A stretch of 6,912 nucleotides of DNA from an uncultured Campylobacter sp. (GTDB taxonomy: Bacteria; Campylobacterota; Campylobacteria; Campylobacterales; Campylobacteraceae). Under the pieces are notes generated by a model. It was given only the letters and a program-made list of their open reading frames with translations, was not told the DNA's origin and did not search any database. The stretch covers positions 1-6,912 of the forward strand of contig CALHQN010000301.1 in NCBI GenBank assembly GCA_938036585.1, read 5' to 3'. This document shows positions 1 to 5,102 of this stretch, in pieces. Made by a program: the position numbers and the translations under genes. Position 1 is the stretch's first letter; each line of letters starts with the position of its first letter.

Positions 1-251
1 CGTATGTGCTAACGCCGGCGCTGATGGAGAAAATTTTATTTTTAAAAATGCTTACGAAATCATACATTGAACTTAGCTTCAGAAAAAACAAAATTTATAT
101 AAAGATACCTCGTCTATACGATAGCTTCGAGCCCGATCTAAGTAAGCCAATACGCGGTGATAAGCTCGCGAGCAAGATACAAATCGATCTGGACGCGATG
201 CTGCAAATCGTAAAAATTCTAAGGCTGAATGAGAAAATTTGGGCGTCTTAG
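1..251 (+). CDS. DUF3137 family protein, C-terminal part (5' end outside window)
   Basis: The reading frame is open from the window edge (first full codon at position 3, TAT) to the TAG at 249-251, so this is the 3' end of a longer gene. The GTG at position 6 is not a real start: it aligns with an internal valine (V238) of the complete paralogue at 430-1386. Over the last 80 residues about 56 match that paralogue, and a run of 19 residues near the C-terminus is identical. Visible family marks are LTPALMEKIL, the LSF...NKIYI strand and DSFEP. The function of DUF3137 is unknown. The missing N-terminus presumably carried the two membrane helices seen in the second copy. It is a tandem duplicate of the next gene. 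Confidence 0.85.
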   Translation, partial: YVLTPALMEKILFLKMLTKSYIELSFRKNKIYIKIPRLYDSFEPDLSKPIRGDKLASKIQIDLDAMLQIVKILRLNEKIWAS

Positions 252-274
252 CTAGGCGCAAGGCGGAGCGAGGC
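186..274 (+). repeat. Direct repeat, copy 1: DUF3137 gene end plus 3' flank
   Basis: These 89 bp match 1321-1409 with six mismatches by my count, at a fixed offset of 1135 bp. The match covers the last codons, the stop codon and 23 bp of untranslated flank, ending in the purine-rich word GGCGCAAGGCGGAGCGAGGC. Identity is much higher here than in the central part of the two coding sequences. This suggests recent recombination or gene conversion at this end of the tandem pair. Confidence 0.85.
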
Positions 275-429
275 GGGACGGGGCGAACAAACGGAACGTG
301 CGGTTCGCGCAAGGAGCTGCAAAATGTGGCGACATCCAAGCGAAACGCACCAAAAATGCGCCGTATCTGGCGTAAATTTATGCTGTGCCGCGAGTTCGCG
401 CCATTAAATTTAATAATTAAAGGTTAAGC

Positions 430-1386
430 GTGGATATTAAAACCGTCATAGATTTAGAAAAGCAGCGCAAACGGCTTAAGAAAAGTCGCAAGCTTTGGAA
501 AATTTTAAGTTATCTCGTAGCGTTTGCGGTGTTTGGTCCGATGCTTGCACTTGCATTGATAATCATCTTTCTTAATTTTCCAAAACTCGATCTCAGCGTA
601 GAAAGTTTATTTCTTTTAGTCGCGTCTATTTTAGCAATAATCGGCATGCGGGACAAATTTTACGAGTGGATTTTTGAGCGCAAAACCGAGCGGTTTTTGA
701 TGCGCTACAAAGAGCTTTATCTCAAGCCCTATATCGAGAGCCTGGGCTTTTTGTATAAAATGGGCGCACTTTTTCAGGAAAAAGAGGTAAGGGCAAGCGA
801 GATATTTGACGGATTTGATAGATTTCGCGCGGATGATCTAGTTTGCGCGAACGTGGACGGAGTGGATTTTATGTTTTGCGACATAAGGCTGGAAAAGGAC
901 ATCGGTACGGGAATTCCATTTATTTTTAAAAATAATTACTCCACATTTTTCGAGGGGCTCTTTTTTGTGGCAAATTTTAATAAAAAAATCCACTCCGACG
1001 TTTTTGTTTTCTCGAATACGACACTGCCACCGTCTGAGTTGCGGCACAAACTACTGGGTGGTCGCAAAATACCGATAGATAACGCGGACTTCAATCAAAA
1101 TTTTACGATCTATGCAAACGACGCAATGACGGTTATGTATGTCCTGACGCCCGCGCTGATGGAGAAAATTTTATCTCTTAAACAGCTCGTAAAATCGAAT
1201 ATCTCGCTGAGCTTCAAGCAAAATAAAATTTACATCGCGATAGCTCGCGGCGCCGATAGTTTCGAGCCTAGCCTAGATCAGCCGATACTCAATGCTCGTA
1301 TCGCAAAGGATATCAAAGCGGATCTGGACGCGATGCTACAAATAGTAAAAATTCTAAGGCTGAATGAAAAAATTTGGACGTCTTAG
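430..1386 (+). CDS. DUF3137 family membrane protein of unknown function
   Basis: This 318-residue protein starts at GTG 430, preceded by AAAGG at 419-423 with a 6-nt gap; there is no better ATG nearby. A basic N-terminus is followed by two hydrophobic helices at about residues 26-49 and 57-73. A soluble region from about 115 to 312 carries the pattern I associate with DUF3137: FFEGLFFVANFNK (173-185), FNQNF with YVLTPALMEKIL (221-248), a beta strand SLSFKQNKIYIAI (259-271) and SFEP (277-280). I infer an inner-membrane protein with a cytoplasmic domain. No catalytic residues are evident and the family has no established role. The gene directly follows a truncated-in-window paralogue (1-251). 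The 178-bp gap between them has no convincing promoter or terminator. Confidence 0.88.
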   Translation: MDIKTVIDLEKQRKRLKKSRKLWKILSYLVAFAVFGPMLALALIIIFLNFPKLDLSVESLFLLVASILAIIGMRDKFYEWIFERKTERFLMRYKELYLKPYIESLGFLYKMGALFQEKEVRASEIFDGFDRFRADDLVCANVDGVDFMFCDIRLEKDIGTGIPFIFKNNYSTFFEGLFFVANFNKKIHSDVFVFSNTTLPPSELRHKLLGGRKIPIDNADFNQNFTIYANDAMTVMYVLTPALMEKILSLKQLVKSNISLSFKQNKIYIAIARGADSFEPSLDQPILNARIAKDIKADLDAMLQIVKILRLNEKIWTS

Positions 1387-1409
1387 CCGGGCGCAAGGCG
1401 GAGCGAGGC
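1321..1409 (+). repeat. Direct repeat, copy 2: DUF3137 gene end plus 3' flank
   Basis: Second copy of the 89-bp direct repeat at 186-274, at an offset of 1135 bp. After position 1409 the two flanks diverge: the first leads into the short gap before the next gene, the second into a long degenerate repeat tract. Confidence 0.85.
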
Positions 1410-1427
1410 AAGCGGGCGAAATATGGC

Positions 1428-1501
1428 GGGGCGAAGCAAGGCGAGTAGATGAAACGAGATGGGGCGAAGCAAAGCGACTAGATAAAGCAAAGCGAGGCAA
1501 A
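1428..1501 (+). repeat. Purine-rich degenerate direct repeat, 33-bp period
   Basis: The 23-bp word at 1428-1450 (GGGGCGAAGCAAGGCGAG then TAGAT) recurs at 1461-1483 with two mismatches. A third partial copy with AAAGCAAAGCGAGGCAAA follows at 1484-1501. The strand is strongly purine-biased, which keeps a frame open at 1364-1585. That frame encodes only Arg/Gly/Ala/Lys-rich low-complexity sequence overlapping the DUF3137 gene end, so I treat the tract as non-coding repeat. Confidence 0.7.
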
Positions 1502-1536
1502 ATAGGCTGCTGGGGCAAAACGCGCGAGCGCCGCAA

Positions 1537-1648
1537 AAGCGCGATAAAATTCCGCGCGGGATTGCGAAATTTAGTTGCGGGATGAAATTCCACGCGGGAT
1601 TCGAATTTTAGTAGCGGGATGAAATTCCACGCGGAGTTGCGGCAAGAT
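1537..1648 (+). repeat. Tandem repeat, three units of 37-38 bp
   Basis: Three head-to-tail units share the core GCGGGATGAAATTCCACGCG. The core is exact over 21 bp at 1577-1597 and 1614-1634, and a diverged copy with AAAATTCCGCGCGGG ends at 1560. Spacings are 38 and 37 bp. A further diverged echo continues past 1648, including the perfect 14-bp palindrome CGCGAAATTTCGCG at 1649-1662 and GTCGCGAC at 1684-1691. No gene is supported between 1387 and 1740. The tract may be a relic repeat family or a folded 3' flank; no hairpin followed by a T-run that would make a standard terminator is visible. Confidence 0.7.
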
Positions 1649-1742
1649 CGCGAAATTTCGCGTAGAATTCGACGGGGTTTTACGTCGCGACAAAATCTTG
1701 GTATAGAATTTCGGCGGAATTTTACGAAAAATTAAAATTTGC

Positions 1743-1771
1743 TTGCTATTGAGAGATTTTTTTGATATACT
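1743..1771 (+). promoter_or_regulatory. Putative sigma-70 promoter of tRNA-Val
   Basis: The -10 box TATACT lies at 1766-1771, preceded by a T-run. A weak -35 candidate, TTGCTA (1743-1748), lies 17 bp upstream. The tRNA 5' end is 14 nt after the -10 box, which fits a short leader transcript. Confidence 0.5.
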
Positions 1772-1784
1772 GCCGTTTCTTTTT

Positions 1785-1860
1785 GGCCCCGTAACTCAGT
1801 TGGTAGAGTGTCACCTTGACATGGTGGAAGTCGTTGGTTCGAGTCCAATCGGGACCACCA
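1785..1860 (+). tRNA. tRNA-Val, anticodon GAC
   Basis: A 76-nt cloverleaf with encoded CCA can be folded by hand. The D stem is ACTC/GAGT. The anticodon stem is TCACC/GGTGG around loop TTGACAT, giving anticodon GAC, which reads GUC and GUU valine codons. The T stem is GTTGG/CCAAT around TTCGAGT. The discriminator is A73, followed by CCA. The acceptor stem GGCCCCG/CGGGACC pairs except for C3 against A70; a standard gene would have GGTCCCG here. It is a single tRNA gene, not part of an array, and the toxin-immunity region starts downstream of its 3' end. Confidence 0.95.
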
Positions 1861-1990
1861 TTTAAGCTATTTTTAAGTTTCAATCACTTCTTTTTGCTTC
1901 TCTTTAATTCCCGCTTAAGTTGTTTTCAAATTTTAATCACTTCATTTTCGCGCACAGCGCCTGTCTTAAATTTAGTTATTCCGACCCCTT
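1861..1990. other. Non-coding gap after tRNA-Val with a short diverged repeat
   Basis: No gene is supported here. The word AATCACTTC occurs at 1882-1890 and 1935-1943 in similar T-rich surroundings (TTTC before it, then C/A and TTTT after it), a 53-bp diverged duplication. No terminator hairpin for the tRNA and no second copy of the tRNA 3' end were found. The short frame beginning inside the tRNA is meaningless. Confidence 0.4.
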
Positions 1991-2012
1991 TCATTTTTAT
2001 TTTAGATATAAT
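1991..2012 (+). promoter_or_regulatory. Putative promoter of the immunity gene array
   Basis: A perfect TATAAT lies at 2007-2012, preceded by a T-rich run (TCATTTTTATTTTAGA) and no recognisable -35 hexamer. This layout is typical of Campylobacter housekeeping promoters, where a periodic T-rich element replaces the -35 box. Transcription would start near 2019, giving a leader of about 84 nt before the Imm32 gene at 2103. It is the best promoter candidate for the whole array. Confidence 0.55.
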
Positions 2013-2033
2013 TTTTCCAAAATACTACGAGAT

Positions 2034-2096
2034 CGATTAGCCGATCGATAAGGTAAATTTTATCGGCAACCGATTAAATTTAGAAAGGAGTATCGG
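2034..2096. promoter_or_regulatory. Cluster of CCGATAA/CCGATTA motifs with inverted repeat (operator or leader hairpin)
   Basis: Between the TATAAT box and the Imm32 start codon, related words occur on both strands: CGATTA (2034-2039), CCGATCGATAA (2041-2051), TTATCGG (2060-2066), CCGATTA (2070-2076) and TATCGG (2091-2096). Two of them form the core of an inverted repeat, 2054-2066 against 2070-2082, pairing at 12 of 13 positions around the loop CAA with a single T-T mismatch. The hairpin ends one base before the ribosome binding site AAGGAG (2085-2090). It could be a repressor operator downstream of the promoter or an RNA hairpin controlling translation. The regulator is unknown. Confidence 0.5.
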
Positions 2097-2102
2097 CGCT
2101 AT

Positions 2103-2363
2103 ATGGGACAGTATGTTATAAAAACATTAGATTACTGCACAGAAAAGGGGCTGCGGCTACAATGGGAAAAGGACTTCGCGATCTCCGTTAATGCTCCAGG
2201 AAACGAAGTTACTATAAGGGCGAATAAAAGCGGACTTATATCTCTTGCCAGGCATTTGCTTACTTTAGCGCAAGATTCCGTGCCGAAACATTCGCATATA
2301 CATCTGGATGAGTATAATTCGCTTGAGAATGGCTCGGCGGAACTTATATTGGAGAAAATATGA
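2103..2363 (+). CDS. Imm32 family immunity protein
   Basis: This is a small cytoplasmic protein of 86 residues, a normal length for Imm32. The recognisable core is NKSGLISLARHLLTLAQ (41-57) followed by HIHLDEYNSLENGSAELILEK (positions 65-85), the alternating strand/helix/strand pattern of this family. Imm32 proteins are known from polymorphic toxin loci, where they are thought to bind and neutralise a cognate toxin domain; which toxin cannot be said here. ATG 2103 is preceded by AAGGAG at 2085-2090, a rather long 12-nt gap. It is the first gene of the array, after a strong promoter candidate and a palindromic leader. Its stop codon overlaps the ATG of a small remnant (ATGA at 2360-2363). No toxin gene lies upstream, so it appears to be an orphan immunity gene. 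Confidence 0.85.
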   Translation: MGQYVIKTLDYCTEKGLRLQWEKDFAISVNAPGNEVTIRANKSGLISLARHLLTLAQDSVPKHSHIHLDEYNSLENGSAELILEKI

Positions 2364-2480
2364 ACACAAACAGCATCAATGTAGATGGAAAAGAGCTATT
2401 ATCCTCCGCAATCGAAGCGATGGGATCATATTTGACGGCGCTTTATGAATGACGGCGTAGTGCGCAAAAAAAGAGAATAA
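2360..2480 (+). pseudogene. Short gene remnant, probably frameshifted
   Basis: An ATG overlapping the Imm32 stop (ATGA) opens a 30-codon frame to TGA at 2450-2452 (begins MNTNSINVDGKELL, ends YLTALYE). A second frame, ATG 2445 to TAA 2480, encodes MNDGVVRKKRE. Joining the two by a one-base correction near 2445 gives a continuous peptide of about 40 residues ending 4 nt before the next gene. The coupling to Imm32 and the sensible composition suggest a decayed gene, perhaps the N-terminus of an immunity protein. No family is recognised. It could also be a genuine 30-residue peptide. Confidence 0.4.
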
Positions 2481-2484
2481 GTCA

Positions 2485-3000
2485 GTGCTGCCGAATAAAA
2501 TTTATATCAAAGACGATCCTCTAACTATCGATGAGGAACTTATGGGACATGAGTATCATAAATTAGATATTAAAATTCTAGAAGACAAAAAGCTTGTGGT
2601 ATTGGGTTTTACTACGAATTTGGCTATGTATTATTTTGCAAAAAACATTTTAACATCATCGTATAATGAAAGAGTCTCATACCTAGAGCTTTTTCCTTAT
2701 GATACAGTGAACGGAGCGCGATTCGCAAAAAATAGTGCTCAACTATGCATAGATATAGAGGAATTTATCAAAATGGACGAAGCGGAGTGCTATATAGCGG
2801 ACGATATGGATAAGTATAAATTTGAGCTGGATTTTAAAACATACTACCAAAGCGTTACGTTTTATTTCCCTAGTACGAAGGATTACATAAATTTCGCCAA
2901 ATATCTGCTAGGCATGAGCATTTACAATAGAAAAAATAGGGTAAAATTTTATAGCGAAGATTATACATTGATTTTACAATATTCTAGGTTTGTTATATGA
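2485..3000 (+). CDS. Putative immunity protein with two diverged Imm32-like repeats
   Basis: I do not recognise the full-length family of this 171-residue cytoplasmic protein. It contains two diverged halves: residues about 24-90 (YHKLDIKIL...FAKNIL, 51-56) and about 111-168 (YKFELDF...FAKYLL, 137-142). Each half has a strand, a strand with VVLGF or VTFYF, then a helix with xFAKxLL and a following strand. The same order is seen in the Imm32 core two genes upstream (FAISV...VTIRANKSGLISLARHLL), so a duplicated Imm32-like domain is a reasonable inference. The start is uncertain: GTG 2485 has only weak AAGAGA upstream, and ATG 2542 (residue 20), preceded by GAGGA, would keep both repeats. It lies in the array and is likely an immunity gene by position. 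Confidence 0.7.
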   Translation: MLPNKIYIKDDPLTIDEELMGHEYHKLDIKILEDKKLVVLGFTTNLAMYYFAKNILTSSYNERVSYLELFPYDTVNGARFAKNSAQLCIDIEEFIKMDEAECYIADDMDKYKFELDFKTYYQSVTFYFPSTKDYINFAKYLLGMSIYNRKNRVKFYSEDYTLILQYSRFVI

Positions 3001-3065
3001 GAAATTTAAAACGATCAAGAATAAAATTTATCTCTCATAAAGCCCAAATTTAAGGATCATACGGT

Positions 3066-3128
3066 ATGGCGCAAAACGCTATAAATAAAGCAAAGCATAA
3101 CGAAAAGGAGCAGCAAAATGTTAGATAG
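3066..3128 (+). CDS. Possible 20-residue leader peptide before the first zinc-ribbon gene
   Basis: ATG 3066 follows AAGGA (3052-3056) at a workable 9-nt gap and opens a frame rich in Asn, Lys, Gln and Ala (MAQNAINKAKHNEKEQQNVR) that ends at TAG 3126-3128, 11 nt inside the following gene. The overlap could couple translation, or the frame may be chance or the remnant of an earlier gene start. No family is recognised and the call is weak. Confidence 0.2.
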   Translation: MAQNAINKAKHNEKEQQNVR

Positions 3129-3525
3129 AATCGCCTCTTGTTTAACGGGCATAATGTGCTTCTTATATCTTATAAATTTTACGGTACATAAACATGTAAA
3201 GATAGGCGAGAAATATATTAAATTTGATGATGCGGGTAGTTTATGGATATTGCCCGCAATCGTATTTTTAATAGCGGGTATTTGCTTCTTTTACCTCGCC
3301 TTCCGCTCTGAAAAGAGCATAAAAAGATACCCAGAGTATATGTGGTGTGCAGACTGCGGTAAATTTTACCGATACGAGGATGTCAAAGATACGGATCAAA
3401 TTTGCCCGGACTGCGGCAAAAAGCTAACGGAGTATAAAAATGACGGCGTGTATCGACAAGGAAACGCCTCCGAGCAAAGCACTAAAACTCCGAAGATCAA
3501 AAAGCGTAAATTTAAAAAGCGATGA
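3118..3525 (+). CDS. Two-membrane-segment protein with zinc ribbon, copy 1
   Basis: I do not recognise a named family for this 135-residue protein. Hydrophobic segments lie at about residues 4-22 and 41-63, followed by the motif AFRSEKSIKRYPEY. A rubredoxin-like zinc ribbon follows with C77-x2-C80 and C96-x2-C99 (CADC...CPDCG), then a very basic tail (KIKKRKFKKR). ATG 3118 has a good site, AAAAGGAG, 7 nt upstream. A plausible layout is two inner-membrane helices with the zinc ribbon in the cytoplasm. It is the first of two adjacent paralogues; the helix-2/zinc-ribbon junction is the best conserved part. By its place among immunity genes it may protect against a membrane-acting toxin, but that is inference only. 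Confidence 0.8.
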   Translation: MLDRIASCLTGIMCFLYLINFTVHKHVKIGEKYIKFDDAGSLWILPAIVFLIAGICFFYLAFRSEKSIKRYPEYMWCADCGKFYRYEDVKDTDQICPDCGKKLTEYKNDGVYRQGNASEQSTKTPKIKKRKFKKR

Positions 3526-3558
3526 AATTTTGATTTGTTATACGAGGAATATATAAAA

Positions 3559-3990
3559 ATGCTAAATAGAATTTTTGCATTAATCGGCTTTTTTGCTTTT
3601 TTCGCATGGGGATTGGCGGCCGCTCTATTGGGGAGAGTTGATATAAAACCCGGCTTTATGGCGTCGGTAAAATTTGAAAGCGCGTATCTGCGTATCATCA
3701 TAGGAATTTTATGCTTTGCGGCGTGCGCTTTCTTTTTATATCTCGCATTTCGCTCCGAAAAAAGCATAAAATATTATCCTAAATTTATGCGCTGCAAAGG
3801 GTGTCTTAAATTTTATAATTTCTCGGACGTTAAAGATAGGAGTGTTTGCCCTAGGTGCGGAGGCGAGCTGCAAGATTATGCCGAGATAGAAAAATCGGAT
3901 CAAATAGAAAAGAATAAAAAGCTTGAGAAATATTTTAAATTTGAAAAAGAGTGGCTAAAGAGGGTGCAAAATCGGCGCGATGAGGAATAA
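3559..3990 (+). CDS. Two-membrane-segment protein with zinc ribbon, copy 2
   Basis: This is a paralogue of the preceding gene, 143 residues from ATG 3559. That start is preferred over the in-frame TTG at 3535 because it aligns MLNRI with MLDRI of copy 1 and has GAGGA upstream. Membrane segments lie at about residues 5-25 and 44-64. The shared block FFLYLAFRSEKSIKYYPKFM leads into a zinc ribbon with C79-x2-C82 and C97-x2-C100 (CKGC...CPRCG). The C-terminal 35 residues are highly charged and likely helical (EKSDQIEKNKKLEKYFKFEKEW), unlike the basic tail of copy 1. The 33-bp gap and same orientation indicate a tandem duplication. Function is unknown; variation confined to the loop and tail would suit a specificity region. 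Confidence 0.8.
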   Translation: MLNRIFALIGFFAFFAWGLAAALLGRVDIKPGFMASVKFESAYLRIIIGILCFAACAFFLYLAFRSEKSIKYYPKFMRCKGCLKFYNFSDVKDRSVCPRCGGELQDYAEIEKSDQIEKNKKLEKYFKFEKEWLKRVQNRRDEE

Positions 3991-4034
3991 AATTTTAAAA
4001 GATAGGCGCGGTCTTAAGGTATAAAATTTTAAAA
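3987..4034 (+). repeat. Short AT-rich direct repeat in the gap before the lipoprotein gene
   Basis: ATAAAATTTTAAAA occurs at 3987-4000 and again at 4021-4034, a 34-bp spacing. Each copy holds the palindrome TTTTAAAA or AAAATTTT, words that are common in this genome type, so it may be compositional. The rest of the 114-bp gap shows no clear terminator or promoter, apart from a weak TATTAT at 4057-4062. Confidence 0.3.
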
Positions 4035-4104
4035 TTACGTATGTATTTGCAAGGAATATTATAAGGCGTTATAAATAGAATTCCGATAAAGGAGGTAAAA
4101 TAAG

Positions 4105-4476
4105 ATGAGAATTTTGACATTAGTATTAGCCATAATTTGCATAGCAATATTTAGCGGCTGCAAGGATCTTTTGTTAACCAACCATTTTATTACTTATGGG
4201 AACGGGGGCGGCTATGTCAGTACCTGCGAAACATTGTTTAGCGATTATCCTATAAGTGTCGAAAAACTTTATGAATTAAAGAGTAAAAATGATTTAAAAG
4301 CCCCGATATATATAATAAAAGATGGAAATTTTACGATAGTAGATGTTAAAAAAGGAATATTTGGCGTCGTCCCTATCGAAAGCTGTAACGATAAATGGTG
4401 TAAAATTTACTATCCCTGCGATGAAACGGAGTATTTCGTAAAAAAAGACGAAATAGAAAAATGGCAATGGAAATAA
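4105..4476 (+). CDS. Small lipoprotein with SH3-like domain
   Basis: The 123-residue product begins with a lipoprotein signal peptide: MRILTLVLAIICIAIF followed by the lipobox FSGC with the acylated cysteine at residue 19. The mature part has Cys41, Cys94, Cys99 and Cys105, which could form disulphides in the periplasm. Residues about 66-118 (APIYIIKDG, VKKGIFGVVP, KWCKIYYP, EYFVKKDEIEKW) read like a bacterial SH3-type beta barrel. I do not know a family name. The start is firm: a near-perfect AAAGGAGGT at 4088-4096, 8 nt before ATG. Lying within an immunity array, it may be a periplasmic immunity lipoprotein acting on a cell-wall or membrane toxin, by inference only. Confidence 0.75.
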   Translation: MRILTLVLAIICIAIFSGCKDLLLTNHFITYGNGGGYVSTCETLFSDYPISVEKLYELKSKNDLKAPIYIIKDGNFTIVDVKKGIFGVVPIESCNDKWCKIYYPCDETEYFVKKDEIEKWQWK

Positions 4477-4500
4477 CCTTATACTTAAAAGGAGCGAATT

Positions 4501-4845
4501 ATGTTATTTACAGATGAGGATTTTGTAAATATAGTGCCGCAGGATCTTTTGGAGCGCGGTATAAACTTAAGAGAGAAGCTCGGTTTTTATGAAATCGCTT
4601 GGAAATTTGACGATGTAATGGAGGTGCTGAAAATCACAAGAGATAAAGGTATGATTATCCTAGGAGGAGACGTATATCGCCTAAGCGGCAATAAGCCCAT
4701 AATCACATACGATAGCTAGGATACCGAAGAGGAAGACGACAATGCATTCGAAGTGGCGATCGAATATATCACTAATTATTGCGCCAGAAACGGAGACGAT
4801 TTTATATATTGTCCATACATTGGCCCCGGGCGGGTGTCCAAATGA
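4501..4845 (+). pseudogene. Imm40 family immunity protein gene interrupted by an in-frame TAG
   Basis: From ATG 4501 (AAAAGGAG at 4487-4494) the frame runs 72 codons to TAG 4717-4719 and then stays open for 41 more codons to TGA 4843-4845. Both parts belong together. Residues 8-15 FVNIVPQD, 20-34 GINLREKLGFYEIAW, 50-60 GMIILGGDVYR and ITYDS give the Imm40 pattern, and the part after the stop (AFEVAIEYITNYCARNGDDFIY) looks like the normal C-terminal helix and strand. The TAG sits directly after TYDS, where I recall Imm40 proteins carrying Trp, so TGG to TAG is the likely lesion. The repaired length would be 114 residues. The product is probably inactive unless the stop is suppressed. Confidence 0.75.
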
Positions 4846-5098
4846 AAATTTTGGCTTTCAATACAGAATATGTTGGTTTTGCTCATATTCTGATAAATAT
4901 AAAAATGTGTGCCGAACTAAATGCCGAAGTGTGCGTAGATGGGATATAAAAGACTTTAGGGGCGGTTTTGAAAGACAACGAAGTAGTTTTGATGCTATCT
5001 GAATCATGAGCGAGACGTATTTATCGATGAAATTCTTTGACTCTGATTGGGCGAAAGATGACAAGCTGTCCTTGGAATTTCATATAAGGATAATTTAA
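4842..5098 (+). pseudogene. Decayed small gene, possible immunity protein
   Basis: ATG 4842 overlaps the Imm40 terminal stop (ATGA). The frame begins MKILAFNTEYVGFAHI and meets TAA at 4947-4949. It continues in the same frame with KTLGAVLKDNEVVLMLSES to TGA 5007-5009, where an overlapping ATG at 5006 continues in another frame as SETYLSMKFFDSDWAKDD and ends in EFHIRII at TAA 5096-5098. Stitching across one nonsense codon and one frameshift gives an 85-residue acidic protein of ordinary composition, a typical immunity-protein size. I do not recognise the family. The alternative is three unrelated short frames, which the consistent coding character makes less likely. Confidence 0.55.
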
Positions 5099-5102
5099 AA
5101 CC

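Noticed and set aside
324..407. 27-codon frame with AAGGAG 7 nt upstream
   Set aside because: The ribosome site is decent, but the peptide is rich in Cys/His/Arg without recognisable features and lies in the variable flank. Not enough to call a gene.
239..427. 62-codon + strand frame between the DUF3137 genes
   Set aside because: It begins inside the end of the first DUF3137 gene, has Arg/Lys/Gly-rich low-complexity sequence and no suitable ribosome binding site. The parallel frame after the second copy shows it is a by-product of the purine-rich repeat.
1364..1585. 73-codon + strand frame and the 79-codon frame opposite (1354-1593)
   Set aside because: Both result from the purine-rich 33-bp repeats, overlap the real DUF3137 end and encode low-complexity sequence.
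1428..1648. Possible CRISPR array
   Set aside because: Repeats are degenerate, change type midway, and the 37-bp units adjoin without unique spacers of constant length. No cas genes are near.
1816..2040. 74-codon frame starting inside the tRNA
   Set aside because: It begins within tRNA-Val and runs through the AT-rich leader and the promoter region; no ribosome binding site.
4742..5002. 86-codon + strand frame overlapping the end of Imm40
   Set aside because: It is in a different frame from both Imm40 and the stitched 4842-5098 product, has cysteine/arginine-rich odd composition and no ribosome binding site.
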